Assembly: GCA_963776735.1 (NCBI GenBank)
Contig: CAVZNV010000020.1
Location: 43,983 to 107,982, forward strand
From: PALSA-612 sp963776735
GTDB lineage: Bacteria; Actinomycetota; Thermoleophilia; Gaiellales; Gaiellaceae
Reading direction: 5' to 3'
Length of the DNA: 64,000 nt
The notes below the pieces were generated by a model. That model saw nothing but the letters and a program-made list of their open reading frames with translations, was not told where the DNA came from and made no database searches. Made by a program: the position numbers and the translations under genes. Of this stretch, positions 47,299 to 55,771 are shown piece by piece; positions within the stretch are counted from its first letter, which is position 1; each line of letters opens with the position of its first letter.

Positions 47299-48432
47299 TC
47301 AGACGAGGGAGCGGTACAGAGCGAGCGTCTGCTCCGCGATCGTGCGCCACGAGAACTGCTCGACCGCGCGGCGGCGGGCTGCCCGACCCAGCTCGGCGGC
47401 CCGCGCGGGGTCGGCGACGAGGGCGTTCACCCGCTCGACGATGCCGGCGACGAAGCCGTCCGGGTCGACCGGCTCGCGTGTGCCGTCGTCGCGCGGCTCG
47501 AACGGGACGAGCAGCCCGGTGACGCCGTCCTCGACGACCTCCGGGATACCGCCGGTGCGCGTCGCCACGACGGCTGTCTCGCATGCCATCGCCTCCAGGT
47601 TGACGATCCCGAGCGGCTCGTAGATCGACGGGCAGACGAAGACGGTCGCGTGCGAGAGGAGCTGGATCACCTCGCGCTTCGGGAGCATCGCCTCGAGCCA
47701 GATCACGTCGCCGCGTTCCACGCGCACGCGGTCGATCTTCTCGCCGATCTCCGCCTCGATCTCCGCCGTGTCCGGCGAGCCCGCGCAGAGCACGATCTGC
47801 GCCGCCGGGTCGATCGAGAGCGCGGCGTCGCAGAGGTAGGTGAGCCCCTTCTGCCGCGTGATCCGGCCGACGAAGACGACGGACGGCCGCGACGGGTCGA
47901 CGCCGTGGCGCTCGAGCGCGTCGGTCTCCGGGTCGGGCCGGTACTCCTCGGCGTCGATGCCGTTGTAGATCACGTGCACGCGCTCCGGGTCGATCGCCGG
48001 GTAGCAGGCGACCACGTCGCGGCGCATCTCCGACGACACGGCGACGATCGCGTCCGCGCCCTCGAGCGCCGTCCGCTCGCAGAAGGACGAGACCGCGTAG
48101 CCGCCGCCGAGCTGCTCGGCCTTCCACGGGCGCAGCGGCTCCAGCGAGTGCGTCGTGCACACCGACGGGATGCCGTACATCAGCTTCGCCAGGTGACCGC
48201 CGAGCTGCGCGTACCAGGTGTGCGAGTGGACGATCGAGGCGCCCTCGACGCCTGCCGCCATCGTCAGGTCGACCGACACGGCCTGAAGGGCTGCGAGCTC
48301 GGGCGCCGAGCCGGCGAGCGCCGCCCACGGCTCGTGCGCGACGACTCGCGGCGTTCCAGGCGGCCGCTCCCGGCCCCAGCAGTGGACGGTCACGTCGACG
48401 AGCCGCGCCAGCTCGCGGGCGAGGTACTCCAC
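47299..48432 (-). CDS. glgM: GT4 glucan synthase, alpha-maltose-1-phosphate synthase type; true start upstream
   Basis: From GTG 48432 the frame has 377 residues: SIVHSHTWYAQLGGHLAKL, VIYNGIDAEEYRPDP, VVFVGRITRQKG and the E-x7-E motif in CPSIYEPLGIVNLEAMACE. The conserved N-terminus lies upstream in the same frame (VALLTREYPPDVYGGAGVHV, 48433-48483), so 48432 is not the real start. That extension has no ATG, GTG or TTG, but an out-of-frame ATG sits next to it. Actinobacterial homologues make maltose-1-phosphate from ADP-glucose for GlgE. It follows glgC. Confidence 0.9.
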   Translation of the reverse strand: MEYLARELARLVDVTVHCWGRERPPGTPRVVAHEPWAALAGSAPELAALQAVSVDLTMAAGVEGASIVHSHTWYAQLGGHLAKLMYGIPSVCTTHSLEPLRPWKAEQLGGGYAVSSFCERTALEGADAIVAVSSEMRRDVVACYPAIDPERVHVIYNGIDAEEYRPDPETDALERHGVDPSRPSVVFVGRITRQKGLTYLCDAALSIDPAAQIVLCAGSPDTAEIEAEIGEKIDRVRVERGDVIWLEAMLPKREVIQLLSHATVFVCPSIYEPLGIVNLEAMACETAVVATRTGGIPEVVEDGVTGLLVPFEPRDDGTREPVDPDGFVAGIVERVNALVADPARAAELGRAARRRAVEQFSWRTIAEQTLALYRSLV

Positions 48433-48499
48433 GTGGACACCTGCGCCGCCGTAGACGTCCGGCGGGTACTCGCGGGTCAGGAGCGCGACATCGAGCTGG

Positions 48500-49747
48500 T
48501 CAGGCTGCGACGTGCTCGCCCTTTCCGATGACCACGACCCCGCCCTCCGAGACGACGAAGCGCTCGAGATCCTCTTCCGGGTCGACGCCGATCCTCGCGC
48601 CTTCCTCGACGCGCACGTTCTTGTCCAGGATCGCCTTGCGCACGATCGCGCCGCGGCCGATGTCGACGTCGTGCATGAGCACGGAGTCCTCGACGAGCGC
48701 GCGCGAATGCACGTGGACGCGCGGCGAGAGGATCGACCTGCGCACGACGCCGCCGGAGACGACGACGCCCGCGCACACCATCGAGTCGAGCGCCATCCCC
48801 GTGCGCCCCGGCTCCTCGAGCACGAACTTCGCCGGCGGCAGCGGCTCCGGCCAGCACAGGATCGGCCACTCCTCGTTGTAGAGGTTGAAGACGGGGACGA
48901 CCGAGATCAGGTCCATGTGCGCGTCGTAGTAGGCGTCGAGCGTCCCGACGTCGCGCCAGTAACCTCGCTCGCGCTCGCTGACGCCCGGCACGCTGCTCTC
49001 GGCGAAGTCCCACACGCACGCCTCGCCCTGCTCGACGAGCGCCGGGATGATGTCGCCGCCGAGGTCGTGGCGCGACGTGTCGATACCCGCGTCGGTGCTC
49101 ACCGCCTCGACCAGCGTCTTCGTCGTGAACACGTAGTTGCCCATCGACGCGAGCACCTGGTCGGGCGCGTCGGCCAGGCCGACGGCGTCCTTCGGCTTCT
49201 CGCGGAAGGCGCCGATGCGCTTGCCGTCGGCGAGCGGCTCGATGACGCCGAGTTGGTCGGCCTGCTCGAGCGGTACGCGGATGCCGGCGACCGTCACGCC
49301 CGCACCCGACTCCAGGTGCTGCTCGATCATCTGGCGCGGGTCCATGCGGTAGATGTGGTCGGCGCCGAAGACGCAGATGTAGTCCGGCCGCTCGTCGGCG
49401 ATCAGGTTCATGTTCTGGTAGATCGCGTCCGCCGAGCCGGCGAACCAGCGCGGGCCGCGGCGCATCTGGGCGGGCACCGGCGTGACGTAGTTGCCGAGCA
49501 GCGGCGAGAGGCGCCAGCTCGTCGCGATGTGCCGGTCGAGGCTGTGGCTCTTGTACTGCGTCAGCACGGCGATGCGCAGGTGACCGGCGTTGACGAGGTT
49601 CGAGAGCGCGAAGTCGACGAGGCGGAAGTTGCCGCCGAACGGCACTGCCGGCTTGGCGCGATCGGCAGTCAGCGGCTGGAGGCGCTTCCCCTCGCCGCCG
49701 GCCAGCACCATCGCGAATCCGCGAGTCGGCGCCATATGATCGAACAT
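48500..49747 (-). CDS. glgC: Glucose-1-phosphate adenylyltransferase
   Basis: About 415 residues from ATG 49747 (MFDHMAPTRGFAMVLAGGEG; ATG 49735 is equally possible). Nucleotide-binding GGEGKRLQPLTADRAKPAVP, substrate-loop GSADAIYQNMNLI, VFGADHIYRMD and REKPKDAVG are followed by a left-handed beta-helix C-terminus (VVSGGVVRRSILSPRVHVHS). It makes ADP-glucose, the donor for GlgM. It lies immediately upstream of glgM on the same strand and is divergent from the coiled-coil gene. Confidence 0.96.
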   Translation of the reverse strand: MFDHMAPTRGFAMVLAGGEGKRLQPLTADRAKPAVPFGGNFRLVDFALSNLVNAGHLRIAVLTQYKSHSLDRHIATSWRLSPLLGNYVTPVPAQMRRGPRWFAGSADAIYQNMNLIADERPDYICVFGADHIYRMDPRQMIEQHLESGAGVTVAGIRVPLEQADQLGVIEPLADGKRIGAFREKPKDAVGLADAPDQVLASMGNYVFTTKTLVEAVSTDAGIDTSRHDLGGDIIPALVEQGEACVWDFAESSVPGVSERERGYWRDVGTLDAYYDAHMDLISVVPVFNLYNEEWPILCWPEPLPPAKFVLEEPGRTGMALDSMVCAGVVVSGGVVRRSILSPRVHVHSRALVEDSVLMHDVDIGRGAIVRKAILDKNVRVEEGARIGVDPEEDLERFVVSEGGVVVIGKGEHVAA

Positions 49748-49777
49748 TAAGCCGCAATCGATCGGAAGGGGTCGAAG

Positions 49778-50089
49778 ATGAGCTTCCTGGACAAGGTCAA
49801 GGCGACCGTCAAGACCGGGGCCGAGCAGGCGGCGTCGAAGGCGCAGGTGGAGTTCGAGCGGCTGCAGGTCAAGCGCGAGCTCCAGCAGGCCTACGCCGAC
49901 CTGGGCGAGAAAGCATCGGAGCTCGCGGACCGAGGCGAGCTCGCCCACGACGAGCTCGCACCGCACCTCGAGCACATCCGCGCGGCGAAGGCGCAGCTCC
50001 AGTCGATCGGCAAGGAGGAGGAGCCGGCCGAGCAGCCCGAGGAGCCGGCGGCCGAGCCGGAGCACGCCGAGGAGCCGCCTTCGGCATGA
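49778..50089 (+). CDS. Small coiled-coil acidic protein
   Basis: 103 residues, ATG with GAAGGGG upstream. FLDKVKATVKTGAEQAASKA and VKRELQQAYADLGEKASELA form an amphipathic helix that runs to about residue 85. A Glu/Pro/Ala-rich tail follows. It resembles small actinobacterial YtxH-like or stress-associated helical proteins, but no family is certain. Confidence 0.7.
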   Translation: MSFLDKVKATVKTGAEQAASKAQVEFERLQVKRELQQAYADLGEKASELADRGELAHDELAPHLEHIRAAKAQLQSIGKEEEPAEQPEEPAAEPEHAEEPPSA

Positions 50090-50189
50090 TCGCCGCTCGC
50101 CGAAGATCCCTCGATCGAGGGATACAGCTTCTCTCGCGGCAGGCCGAGGCCAACGTCAAGGCAAGCCGGGGGAGTAGAGGAGGTGGCGG

Positions 50190-51749
50190 GTGGCCTCGCT
50201 GGTCGAGTCACAGGGATACGCAGGAGACGAGGGCAACTTCGAAGCCCTGTACAGCACGTACAGGAGCGACGTCCACCGCCTCGCGGCTTACCTGCTCAAG
50301 AACTCGGCGGACGCGGAGGACGCCTCGCAGACGGTGTTCATGAACGTCCTGCGCGCACTGCGCCAGGGCGTGCGGCCGGCAGAGCCGCGCGCCTGGCTGA
50401 TGGCGATCACGCGCAACGTCTGCTTCAGCCGCCGCCGCGCCGTCTCGTGCCGCCCGGCCGAGGTCGAGCTCGACGCCGAGCGCGTCCCCGAAGCGCTCGA
50501 GACGGACGCGCCGACGGTCGACGACATCGTCGGCGCACTGGCGCGCATGCTCCCGAACCAGCGGACGGCGCTGATCCTGCGCGACTTTCGCGGTGCCACG
50601 CACGCTGAGATCTGCGAGCTGCTCGCGATGTCTCCGGCCGGCGTCGAGACGCTGCTCACGCGCGCCCGCACGAGCTTCCGCGAGGAGATGGAAGCCGGAG
50701 ACCAGTCGTTCGACTGCGCCGAGACGAGGGCGCTCGTCGAGCAGCAGCTGGCCGGGGAGATCAGCGTCTCCGAGCGGCACTCGCTGCGCACGCACCTCCG
50801 CCACTGCGGGCCGTGCTCGACGCTCGCGCGTGCCGTGCGGTCGAGCAAGGGCAAGCTCGCCGGTTTCCTGTTCTGGCCGGTCGACCTCTTCCAGCGGCTC
50901 GCCTCGGCGCTGTCGCAGGCGCCGTCGCTCGTCCACGTCGCGGCGGCCGTGACCTCGACCGCGGCGATCGCGACCGTCGCGATTCCCGTCGTCGTCACGG
51001 ACGTGTCGGCCTCGTCGAAGCACGTCGAGGGTCGTACCGCGCCGGGACTGACCGCGTCCGCCTCCTCGCGCGACACGGCGGCTTCGAACACGAGCGGCCT
51101 CGTGTCCGCGACCGTCTCGCCGGCTGACTCGACCCGCGTTTCGCTCGCCCCCACCCGCGCCGCGCAGCACGTGCACGCCGCCCGCGCCGCGAAGCCGAAG
51201 CACGGCGCGACCGCACACGCCGCCGCCGGCGCATCCGTCCCGCTCGCCGCGGCTTCCGCCCCGGCAACCGCGCACCCGTCCGCCGCCGCGACGGCCGCTC
51301 CGGTCTCCGGCACCGTCCAGCAGGTTTCTCCCCACGCGGCGGCGCCGCTGCCGGCTGTGCACCAGCCGGTCGCGGTGCCGCCGCGCTCCCCCGCTCCCGC
51401 CGTCAAGCCGGCGAGGTCGAGCGGCCACCCGAAGAAGACGAAGTCGGCCGCCCGCCACAAGCCGGCAGCCGGCAGGCACCCGACCGACCCGGCCACGAAG
51501 CCCCCGGCGTCTTCCGATCCGCTCGCGTCGCTGCCGACGCCGGCGACCAACGGCCCGGCGGCGAACTCGGGCGGCGTGACGCTCGGCACGGAGTCCACGA
51601 ACACGACGACGCAGACCACGAACACGTCTTCCTCCTCGAGTAACCAGGACGCCGGCGCGGGGCAGTCGAGCACTGCAAGCGGGAGCGGCTCGAACGGCGG
51701 CTCCGGGTCGAACGGCGACGGCCACAAGAAGCCGAAGCACGGACACTGA
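50190..51749 (+). CDS. ECF sigma factor fused to a zinc-finger anti-sigma domain and membrane anchor
   Basis: 519 residues from GTG after AGGAGGTGG. Residues 15-85 are sigma region 2 (FEALYSTYRSDVHRLAAYLL, RAWLMAITRNVCFSRRR). Residues 110-165 are region 4 (LPNQRTALILRDFRGATHAE, LAMSPAGVETLLTRARTSF). Residues 176-209 form a zf-HC2-like finger: Cys176, His202, Cys206, Cys209 (HLRHCGPC). A membrane helix is at about 247-270. The remaining 250 residues are an Ala/Pro/Ser/Thr-rich extracellular region ending in a basic HKKPKHGH. A sigma factor tethered by its own inhibitor would need proteolysis or a conformational change to act. Confidence 0.88.
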   Translation: MASLVESQGYAGDEGNFEALYSTYRSDVHRLAAYLLKNSADAEDASQTVFMNVLRALRQGVRPAEPRAWLMAITRNVCFSRRRAVSCRPAEVELDAERVPEALETDAPTVDDIVGALARMLPNQRTALILRDFRGATHAEICELLAMSPAGVETLLTRARTSFREEMEAGDQSFDCAETRALVEQQLAGEISVSERHSLRTHLRHCGPCSTLARAVRSSKGKLAGFLFWPVDLFQRLASALSQAPSLVHVAAAVTSTAAIATVAIPVVVTDVSASSKHVEGRTAPGLTASASSRDTAASNTSGLVSATVSPADSTRVSLAPTRAAQHVHAARAAKPKHGATAHAAAGASVPLAAASAPATAHPSAAATAAPVSGTVQQVSPHAAAPLPAVHQPVAVPPRSPAPAVKPARSSGHPKKTKSAARHKPAAGRHPTDPATKPPASSDPLASLPTPATNGPAANSGGVTLGTESTNTTTQTTNTSSSSSNQDAGAGQSSTASGSGSNGGSGSNGDGHKKPKHGH

Positions 51750-51796
51750 CGCTCGCTAGACGGTCGCCGCCGGGGCCGCGTTAAGGTGCCCCGGGC

Positions 51797-54181
51797 GTGC
51801 TGATCGCATGGCTCCTCTTCCCGCTCGTGCTGGCCGCGCTCGCGCTCGGCTGCGGCCTGCTGCTGCAGCGAGCGGCCGGCTCGACGGCGCTGCCGAACGG
51901 GCTCCTGTTGCCGGCCGGCGTCGCGGTGATCGTCGTCGCGTCGCTGTTCCCGCCGCTGTTCGAGTCGACCGCGTTCCTCGCGACGCCGCTCGTCGTCGCG
52001 CTCGCGGCGATCGGCTACGGCCTCGCATGGCCGTTCGAGAAGCTGCGGCGGCCGGACTGGTGGGCTCTCGGAGCGGGCGCCGCGACCTACCTCGCCTTCG
52101 GCGCACCGGTGCTCGGAGCCTGGCGGGAGACGTTCCTCGGCTACATCAAGCTCGACGACACGGCGACGTACCTCGCCATGCTCGACCGTTACCTCGGCCA
52201 CGGGTACAACGTCTCCGGACTTCCCCTGTCGACCTACTCGAGAACGCTGGAGACGAGCCTCTCGACCGGGTACCCGATGGGTTCGCTGATGCCGCTCGGC
52301 GTCGGCCACACGCTCCTCTCGACGGACACGGCCTGGCTCTGGCAGCCGTACCTCTGTTTCCTGGCGGCGATGGTCGCGATCGGCGTGTACGCGCTGGCGG
52401 CGCCGCTCGTGCGCACCCGCTGGCTGCGTGCCGTGGCCGCGGCGACGGCGGCGAGCGCAGCGCTCCTGTACGGCTACGCGCTCTGGGGCGGGATCAAGGA
52501 GCTCTCGGAGGCGTTCCTGCTCATCCTCGTCTCGGCGCTCCTGCCCGTGTTCCTGCGCGCGCCGGGGATCCGCTCGGCGCTGCCGCTCGCGATCGCGGCC
52601 GCGGCGACCGTCGGAGTGCAGAGCGCGGCCGGCGCAGCATGGCTCGCCGTTCCGGCCGTGATCGCCGCCGTCGTGCTCTGGCGCCGCCGCGACCGCCGCG
52701 AGAGCGCGTGGGCCGCGGGGGCGCTGGTCGTCTTCGCGCTCGTGCTCGCGATTCCCACACTCTCGGCGGCGACGATGTGGTTCGGCCACACCGGTGCGTT
52801 CACGAGCAGCAGCGAGTACGGCAACCTTGCGTGCAACGGTCGCTACCGGGCGCTCGACTGGTCGCAGATCTTCGGAATCTGGCCGTCCGGGGACTTCCGC
52901 TGCGGGCCGGTGAGCAGCACTGCGACCGGTGTGCTGGTCGCGCTCGTGGTGATCGGCGCCGTCCTCGCGCTCGTCGTCGCATGGCGCCGGCGCGGACTCG
53001 GCCTCCTCACGTACGCGATCACGGCACTCATCGCGAGCTCCTTCTTCTTCTGGAGAGGGTCTCCGTGGATCGGCGGGAAGGCAATCGCGATCGCCTCGCC
53101 ACTCTTCCTCGGCCTGGCGCTGATCGCCGGCGGCTGGCTGTTCGAGCAAGGCCGCCGGATCGAGGCTCTGCTCGCAGTGGCCGCAATCATCTTCGGCGTC
53201 GCCTGGTCCGACGCGCTCGCCTACCACGACGCCTTCCTGGCGCCGAACGGGCGGCTGACCGAGCTGGAGGCGATCGGCAACCGCTTCGCGGGCCAGGGGC
53301 CGGCGCTGGAGCTGGACTACGACCCGTACGGCGCGCGCCACTTCCTGCGCAAGCTCGACGCCGAGCAGACGTCCGAGCTGCGCTTCCACGCGATCCTGCT
53401 GCGGACCGGCCGGCAGCTCGAGATCGGAGCGTCGGCCGACCTGGACGAGATCGCGCTCCCCGACCTCCTCTACTACCGAACGCTCGTGATCCGGGACGCG
53501 CCGTCGACGAGCCGTCCGCCGTCGATTTACCAGCCCGTCGCGGCCGGTCGTCACTATCAGGTCTGGCAGCGGCCGGTGTCCGGCTTCCCGACGATCGTCA
53601 ACCACCTCCCGCTCGGCGACCGGTTCCACGCCGCGGCGGTGCCGAAGTGCTCGGACGTGCTCGAGCTGGCGAAGGAAGCCGGGCCGACCGGCCGCCTCGC
53701 CGCCGTGATCCGCCCGACGAACATCGCCGTCGACCTGAGTGGCACGCCGCCGGGTGTCGAGGGCGGGTTCGGCGAGACGGCCGGGCTCGAGCACCCGTCC
53801 GGCTCGGCCGCGTGGCAGCTCCAGTTCACCGCTCCCCAGGCCGGCGACTACGAGATCGGTATCGACGGGTCGTTCCGGAGCAGGCTCGAGCTGCTCGTCG
53901 ACGGCCAGGAGGTCGCGTCCGACCGGAACGTGCTGCAGTGGCCGAGCAACTACGAGCCGCTCGCGACCGTGCGGCTGCCGAAGGGAGTCCACCGGCTCGA
54001 GTTCCGCTACGACGGCCCGGACGTCGACCCTGGCAGTGCCGGAATCGGGTACTTCGGGCTCGGCCCAGTGATCGTCGGTCGGACGGGCCCCGACCTGCCC
54101 GTCACCTACGTGAAGCCCGCGGACGCGCGCTCGCTCTGCGGCAAGACGCTCGACTGGGTCGAGGCCGTCCGGCCGGCATAG
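51797..54181 (+). CDS. Large polytopic membrane protein, GT-C-like with a C-terminal sugar-binding-like domain
   Basis: 794 residues from GTG. About 12 hydrophobic helices occupy residues 1-450, with an acidic loop after helix 3 (GYIKLDDTATYLAMLDRYLG) that resembles the catalytic loop of GT-C glycosyltransferases. The last 250 residues are soluble, including a beta-sandwich-like segment (AWQLQFTAPQAGDYEIGIDG, RSRLELLVDGQEVAS). It probably acts on lipid-linked sugars at the outer face of the membrane. I do not recognise a named family. Confidence 0.78.
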   Translation: MLIAWLLFPLVLAALALGCGLLLQRAAGSTALPNGLLLPAGVAVIVVASLFPPLFESTAFLATPLVVALAAIGYGLAWPFEKLRRPDWWALGAGAATYLAFGAPVLGAWRETFLGYIKLDDTATYLAMLDRYLGHGYNVSGLPLSTYSRTLETSLSTGYPMGSLMPLGVGHTLLSTDTAWLWQPYLCFLAAMVAIGVYALAAPLVRTRWLRAVAAATAASAALLYGYALWGGIKELSEAFLLILVSALLPVFLRAPGIRSALPLAIAAAATVGVQSAAGAAWLAVPAVIAAVVLWRRRDRRESAWAAGALVVFALVLAIPTLSAATMWFGHTGAFTSSSEYGNLACNGRYRALDWSQIFGIWPSGDFRCGPVSSTATGVLVALVVIGAVLALVVAWRRRGLGLLTYAITALIASSFFFWRGSPWIGGKAIAIASPLFLGLALIAGGWLFEQGRRIEALLAVAAIIFGVAWSDALAYHDAFLAPNGRLTELEAIGNRFAGQGPALELDYDPYGARHFLRKLDAEQTSELRFHAILLRTGRQLEIGASADLDEIALPDLLYYRTLVIRDAPSTSRPPSIYQPVAAGRHYQVWQRPVSGFPTIVNHLPLGDRFHAAAVPKCSDVLELAKEAGPTGRLAAVIRPTNIAVDLSGTPPGVEGGFGETAGLEHPSGSAAWQLQFTAPQAGDYEIGIDGSFRSRLELLVDGQEVASDRNVLQWPSNYEPLATVRLPKGVHRLEFRYDGPDVDPGSAGIGYFGLGPVIVGRTGPDLPVTYVKPADARSLCGKTLDWVEAVRPA

Positions 54182-54192
54182 GCGGCAGGCGA

Positions 54193-54221
54193 ACGCCGGG
54201 AAGCGCGCGGCTCCCCGGCGT
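54193..54221. terminator. Bidirectional hairpin between convergent genes
   Basis: ACGCCGGG pairs with CCCGGCGT, extended by partial pairs toward a GC-rich loop, in the 55-base gap between two convergent stops. Confidence 0.6.
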
Positions 54222-54236
54222 CCGCGTGGTGCGAGG

Positions 54237-55502
54237 TCAGCTCCGGACGAGGTTGCTCGTCGCAGAGGTGTAGGTCGGGAGGGCCTGGCTGAGCGTCAGG
54301 TAGGCGCGCAGCCGGAGACCGTGCCGGACCGACAGCCGGAACGTCGCCGTCGAGAAGATCGTCGGCGAGATCCCGGACGAGCGGTGCGTCAGGAAGACGC
54401 GCTTCACGGCAACCCAGCGGCCGTGGACGAACGCCTGCACCGTGACGTAGTGACCGACGAACTTGGTCGCCGCGGTCAGGCGGACGTACAGGGAGCCGTG
54501 GGCGACGTGCGAGAGGCGGAGGAGCGGCCGGATGTTGATCGACAGGCCGTCGCTGGTGGCGCCGTCGCCCTTGGCGACGTACACCGTGCGCATGCGCGGC
54601 GTGACGGTCTTCGTGAAGTTGCCGTTCGCATCCGTGGTCGTGGAGCCGACCACCTGCAGCGACCGGGCGAGGCCCGGCCGGGCCATGATCGAGACGGTGT
54701 CACCGGCCGATGCCCCCGAGATCGTCCCGGTGAGCGTCACGGAGCCACCGTAGTTCACGGCCTTGACGGTCGAGTTCAGCGTCGCCTGCACCGACGAGGA
54801 CGAGCGGATCGTGCTCGACTGATGCGAGATCGACGCGGCGCTGCCCTCCGCGTTCGTCGCGACCACGACGACGCGGAGCGTGTTGCCGACGTCCAGGGAG
54901 CTCGGCTGGTAGGTCTGGCTGGTCGCGCCGAGGATGCTCGCGCAGTTGGCACCGGCGGTGTCACACCGCTGCCAGTGGTACGCGAACGTCGGCGTGGCGC
55001 CGTTCCAGACGCCGTTCGACGCCGTCAGCGTGTTGTCCTGGATCGCCGAGCCGCTGATCGACGGCGCCGTCGAGTTGACCGGCGCGTTCGTCGGTGCGGC
55101 CTTTACGAGGCCGGTCGGCGCCGAGCTGCGGACGTTGCGGCCTGCAGAGTTGGTCGCCGTCACCTGCACGGCGAGCCGGTGCCCCAGGTCGTCCGAGGTC
55201 AGGATGTAGGTCTGGCTCTGAGACGCCTCCCCGATGTCCGTACAGCCCGACCCGGTCGAGCTGCACCGCGCCCACTGGTACGTGTACGTGATCGGGGCGG
55301 TACCGCTCCAGGCGCCGACGTGAGCCGTCAGCACCTTGCCGACCACCAGCGAGCCGGTGACCGTCGGCCTCGACGTGTTCGTCGGCGGCGTGGTCTGCGC
55401 CGACGCGACGGCGGCCGAGACCATCGCTGCGACCGCGACGATCATCGTCGCCACCAGCGCAGTCCACGACCGCCGACCGTGCATTCTCCGTTTTGGGTTC
55501 AT
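54237..55502 (-). CDS. Secreted protein with Ig-like repeats
   Basis: 421 residues from ATG 55502, placed after AGAAGGAGG. The signal peptide is TALVATMIVAVAAMVSAAVA. Two Ig-like/AIR9-type repeats follow (PTVTGSLVVGKVLTAHVGAW with YTYQWARC, and PSISGSAIQDNTLTASNGVW with YHWQRCD), each with a Cys pair. A third beta-domain of transthyretin/bacterial-Ig type follows (GGSVTLTGTISGASAGDTVS), then a basic beta-rich end. Probably a cell-surface or matrix protein; no enzyme motif. Confidence 0.82.
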   Translation of the reverse strand: MNPKRRMHGRRSWTALVATMIVAVAAMVSAAVASAQTTPPTNTSRPTVTGSLVVGKVLTAHVGAWSGTAPITYTYQWARCSSTGSGCTDIGEASQSQTYILTSDDLGHRLAVQVTATNSAGRNVRSSAPTGLVKAAPTNAPVNSTAPSISGSAIQDNTLTASNGVWNGATPTFAYHWQRCDTAGANCASILGATSQTYQPSSLDVGNTLRVVVVATNAEGSAASISHQSSTIRSSSSVQATLNSTVKAVNYGGSVTLTGTISGASAGDTVSIMARPGLARSLQVVGSTTTDANGNFTKTVTPRMRTVYVAKGDGATSDGLSINIRPLLRLSHVAHGSLYVRLTAATKFVGHYVTVQAFVHGRWVAVKRVFLTHRSSGISPTIFSTATFRLSVRHGLRLRAYLTLSQALPTYTSATSNLVRS

Positions 55503-55606
55503 TCGCTTCCTACCTCCTTCTGTCTCAGGAGGCCTTGCCGGAAGGCGGCGGCGCCACGCGGAATCGCTGCAAAAAGCAGGCAAAAGACCCGTGAAGAAAG
55601 CCGGAA

Positions 55607-55628
55607 GGGAGGCTCCATGCGGCCTCCC
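55607..55628. terminator. Hairpin between the GH3 gene and the Ig-repeat gene
   Basis: GGGAGGC pairs with GCCTCCC around an 8-base loop in the 5' leader of the Ig-repeat gene. On the minus strand it is followed by CTTTCTTCACGGGTCTTTTGCC. It could end GH3 transcripts or act in the leader. I looked for cyclic dinucleotide riboswitch signatures in this leader and saw none. Confidence 0.5.
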
Positions 55629-55652
55629 CTCGTGCGTTTCGGCGCGAACGAG

Positions 55653-55771
55653 CTAGAGGGCGGAGACGGTGACCTCGCCGCCGTCGACGCTCGACGGCGC
55701 CACGCCGGGCATGTTCTCGGACAGCCACGACCTGGCCGCCTGCGTCGACGCGTCCGCGCTCGCCTCGTCGT
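55653..55771 (-). other. Coding-like tail in another frame beyond the GH3 stop
   Basis: Directly after the GH3 stop, a different frame reads DDEASADASTQAARSWLSEN and then PGVAPSSVDGGEVTVSAL before a TAG at 55653. Nearly every third position is G or C. It has no start codon of its own. It is either a GH3 C-terminal extension lost by an indel near 55772-55790 or the remnant of another gene. Confidence 0.5.

Noticed and set aside
55525..55728. A 67-residue minus-strand frame upstream of the Ig-repeat gene
   Set aside because: Arg/Pro-rich composition, no RBS, and it overlaps the leader and hairpin; looks like a chance frame.
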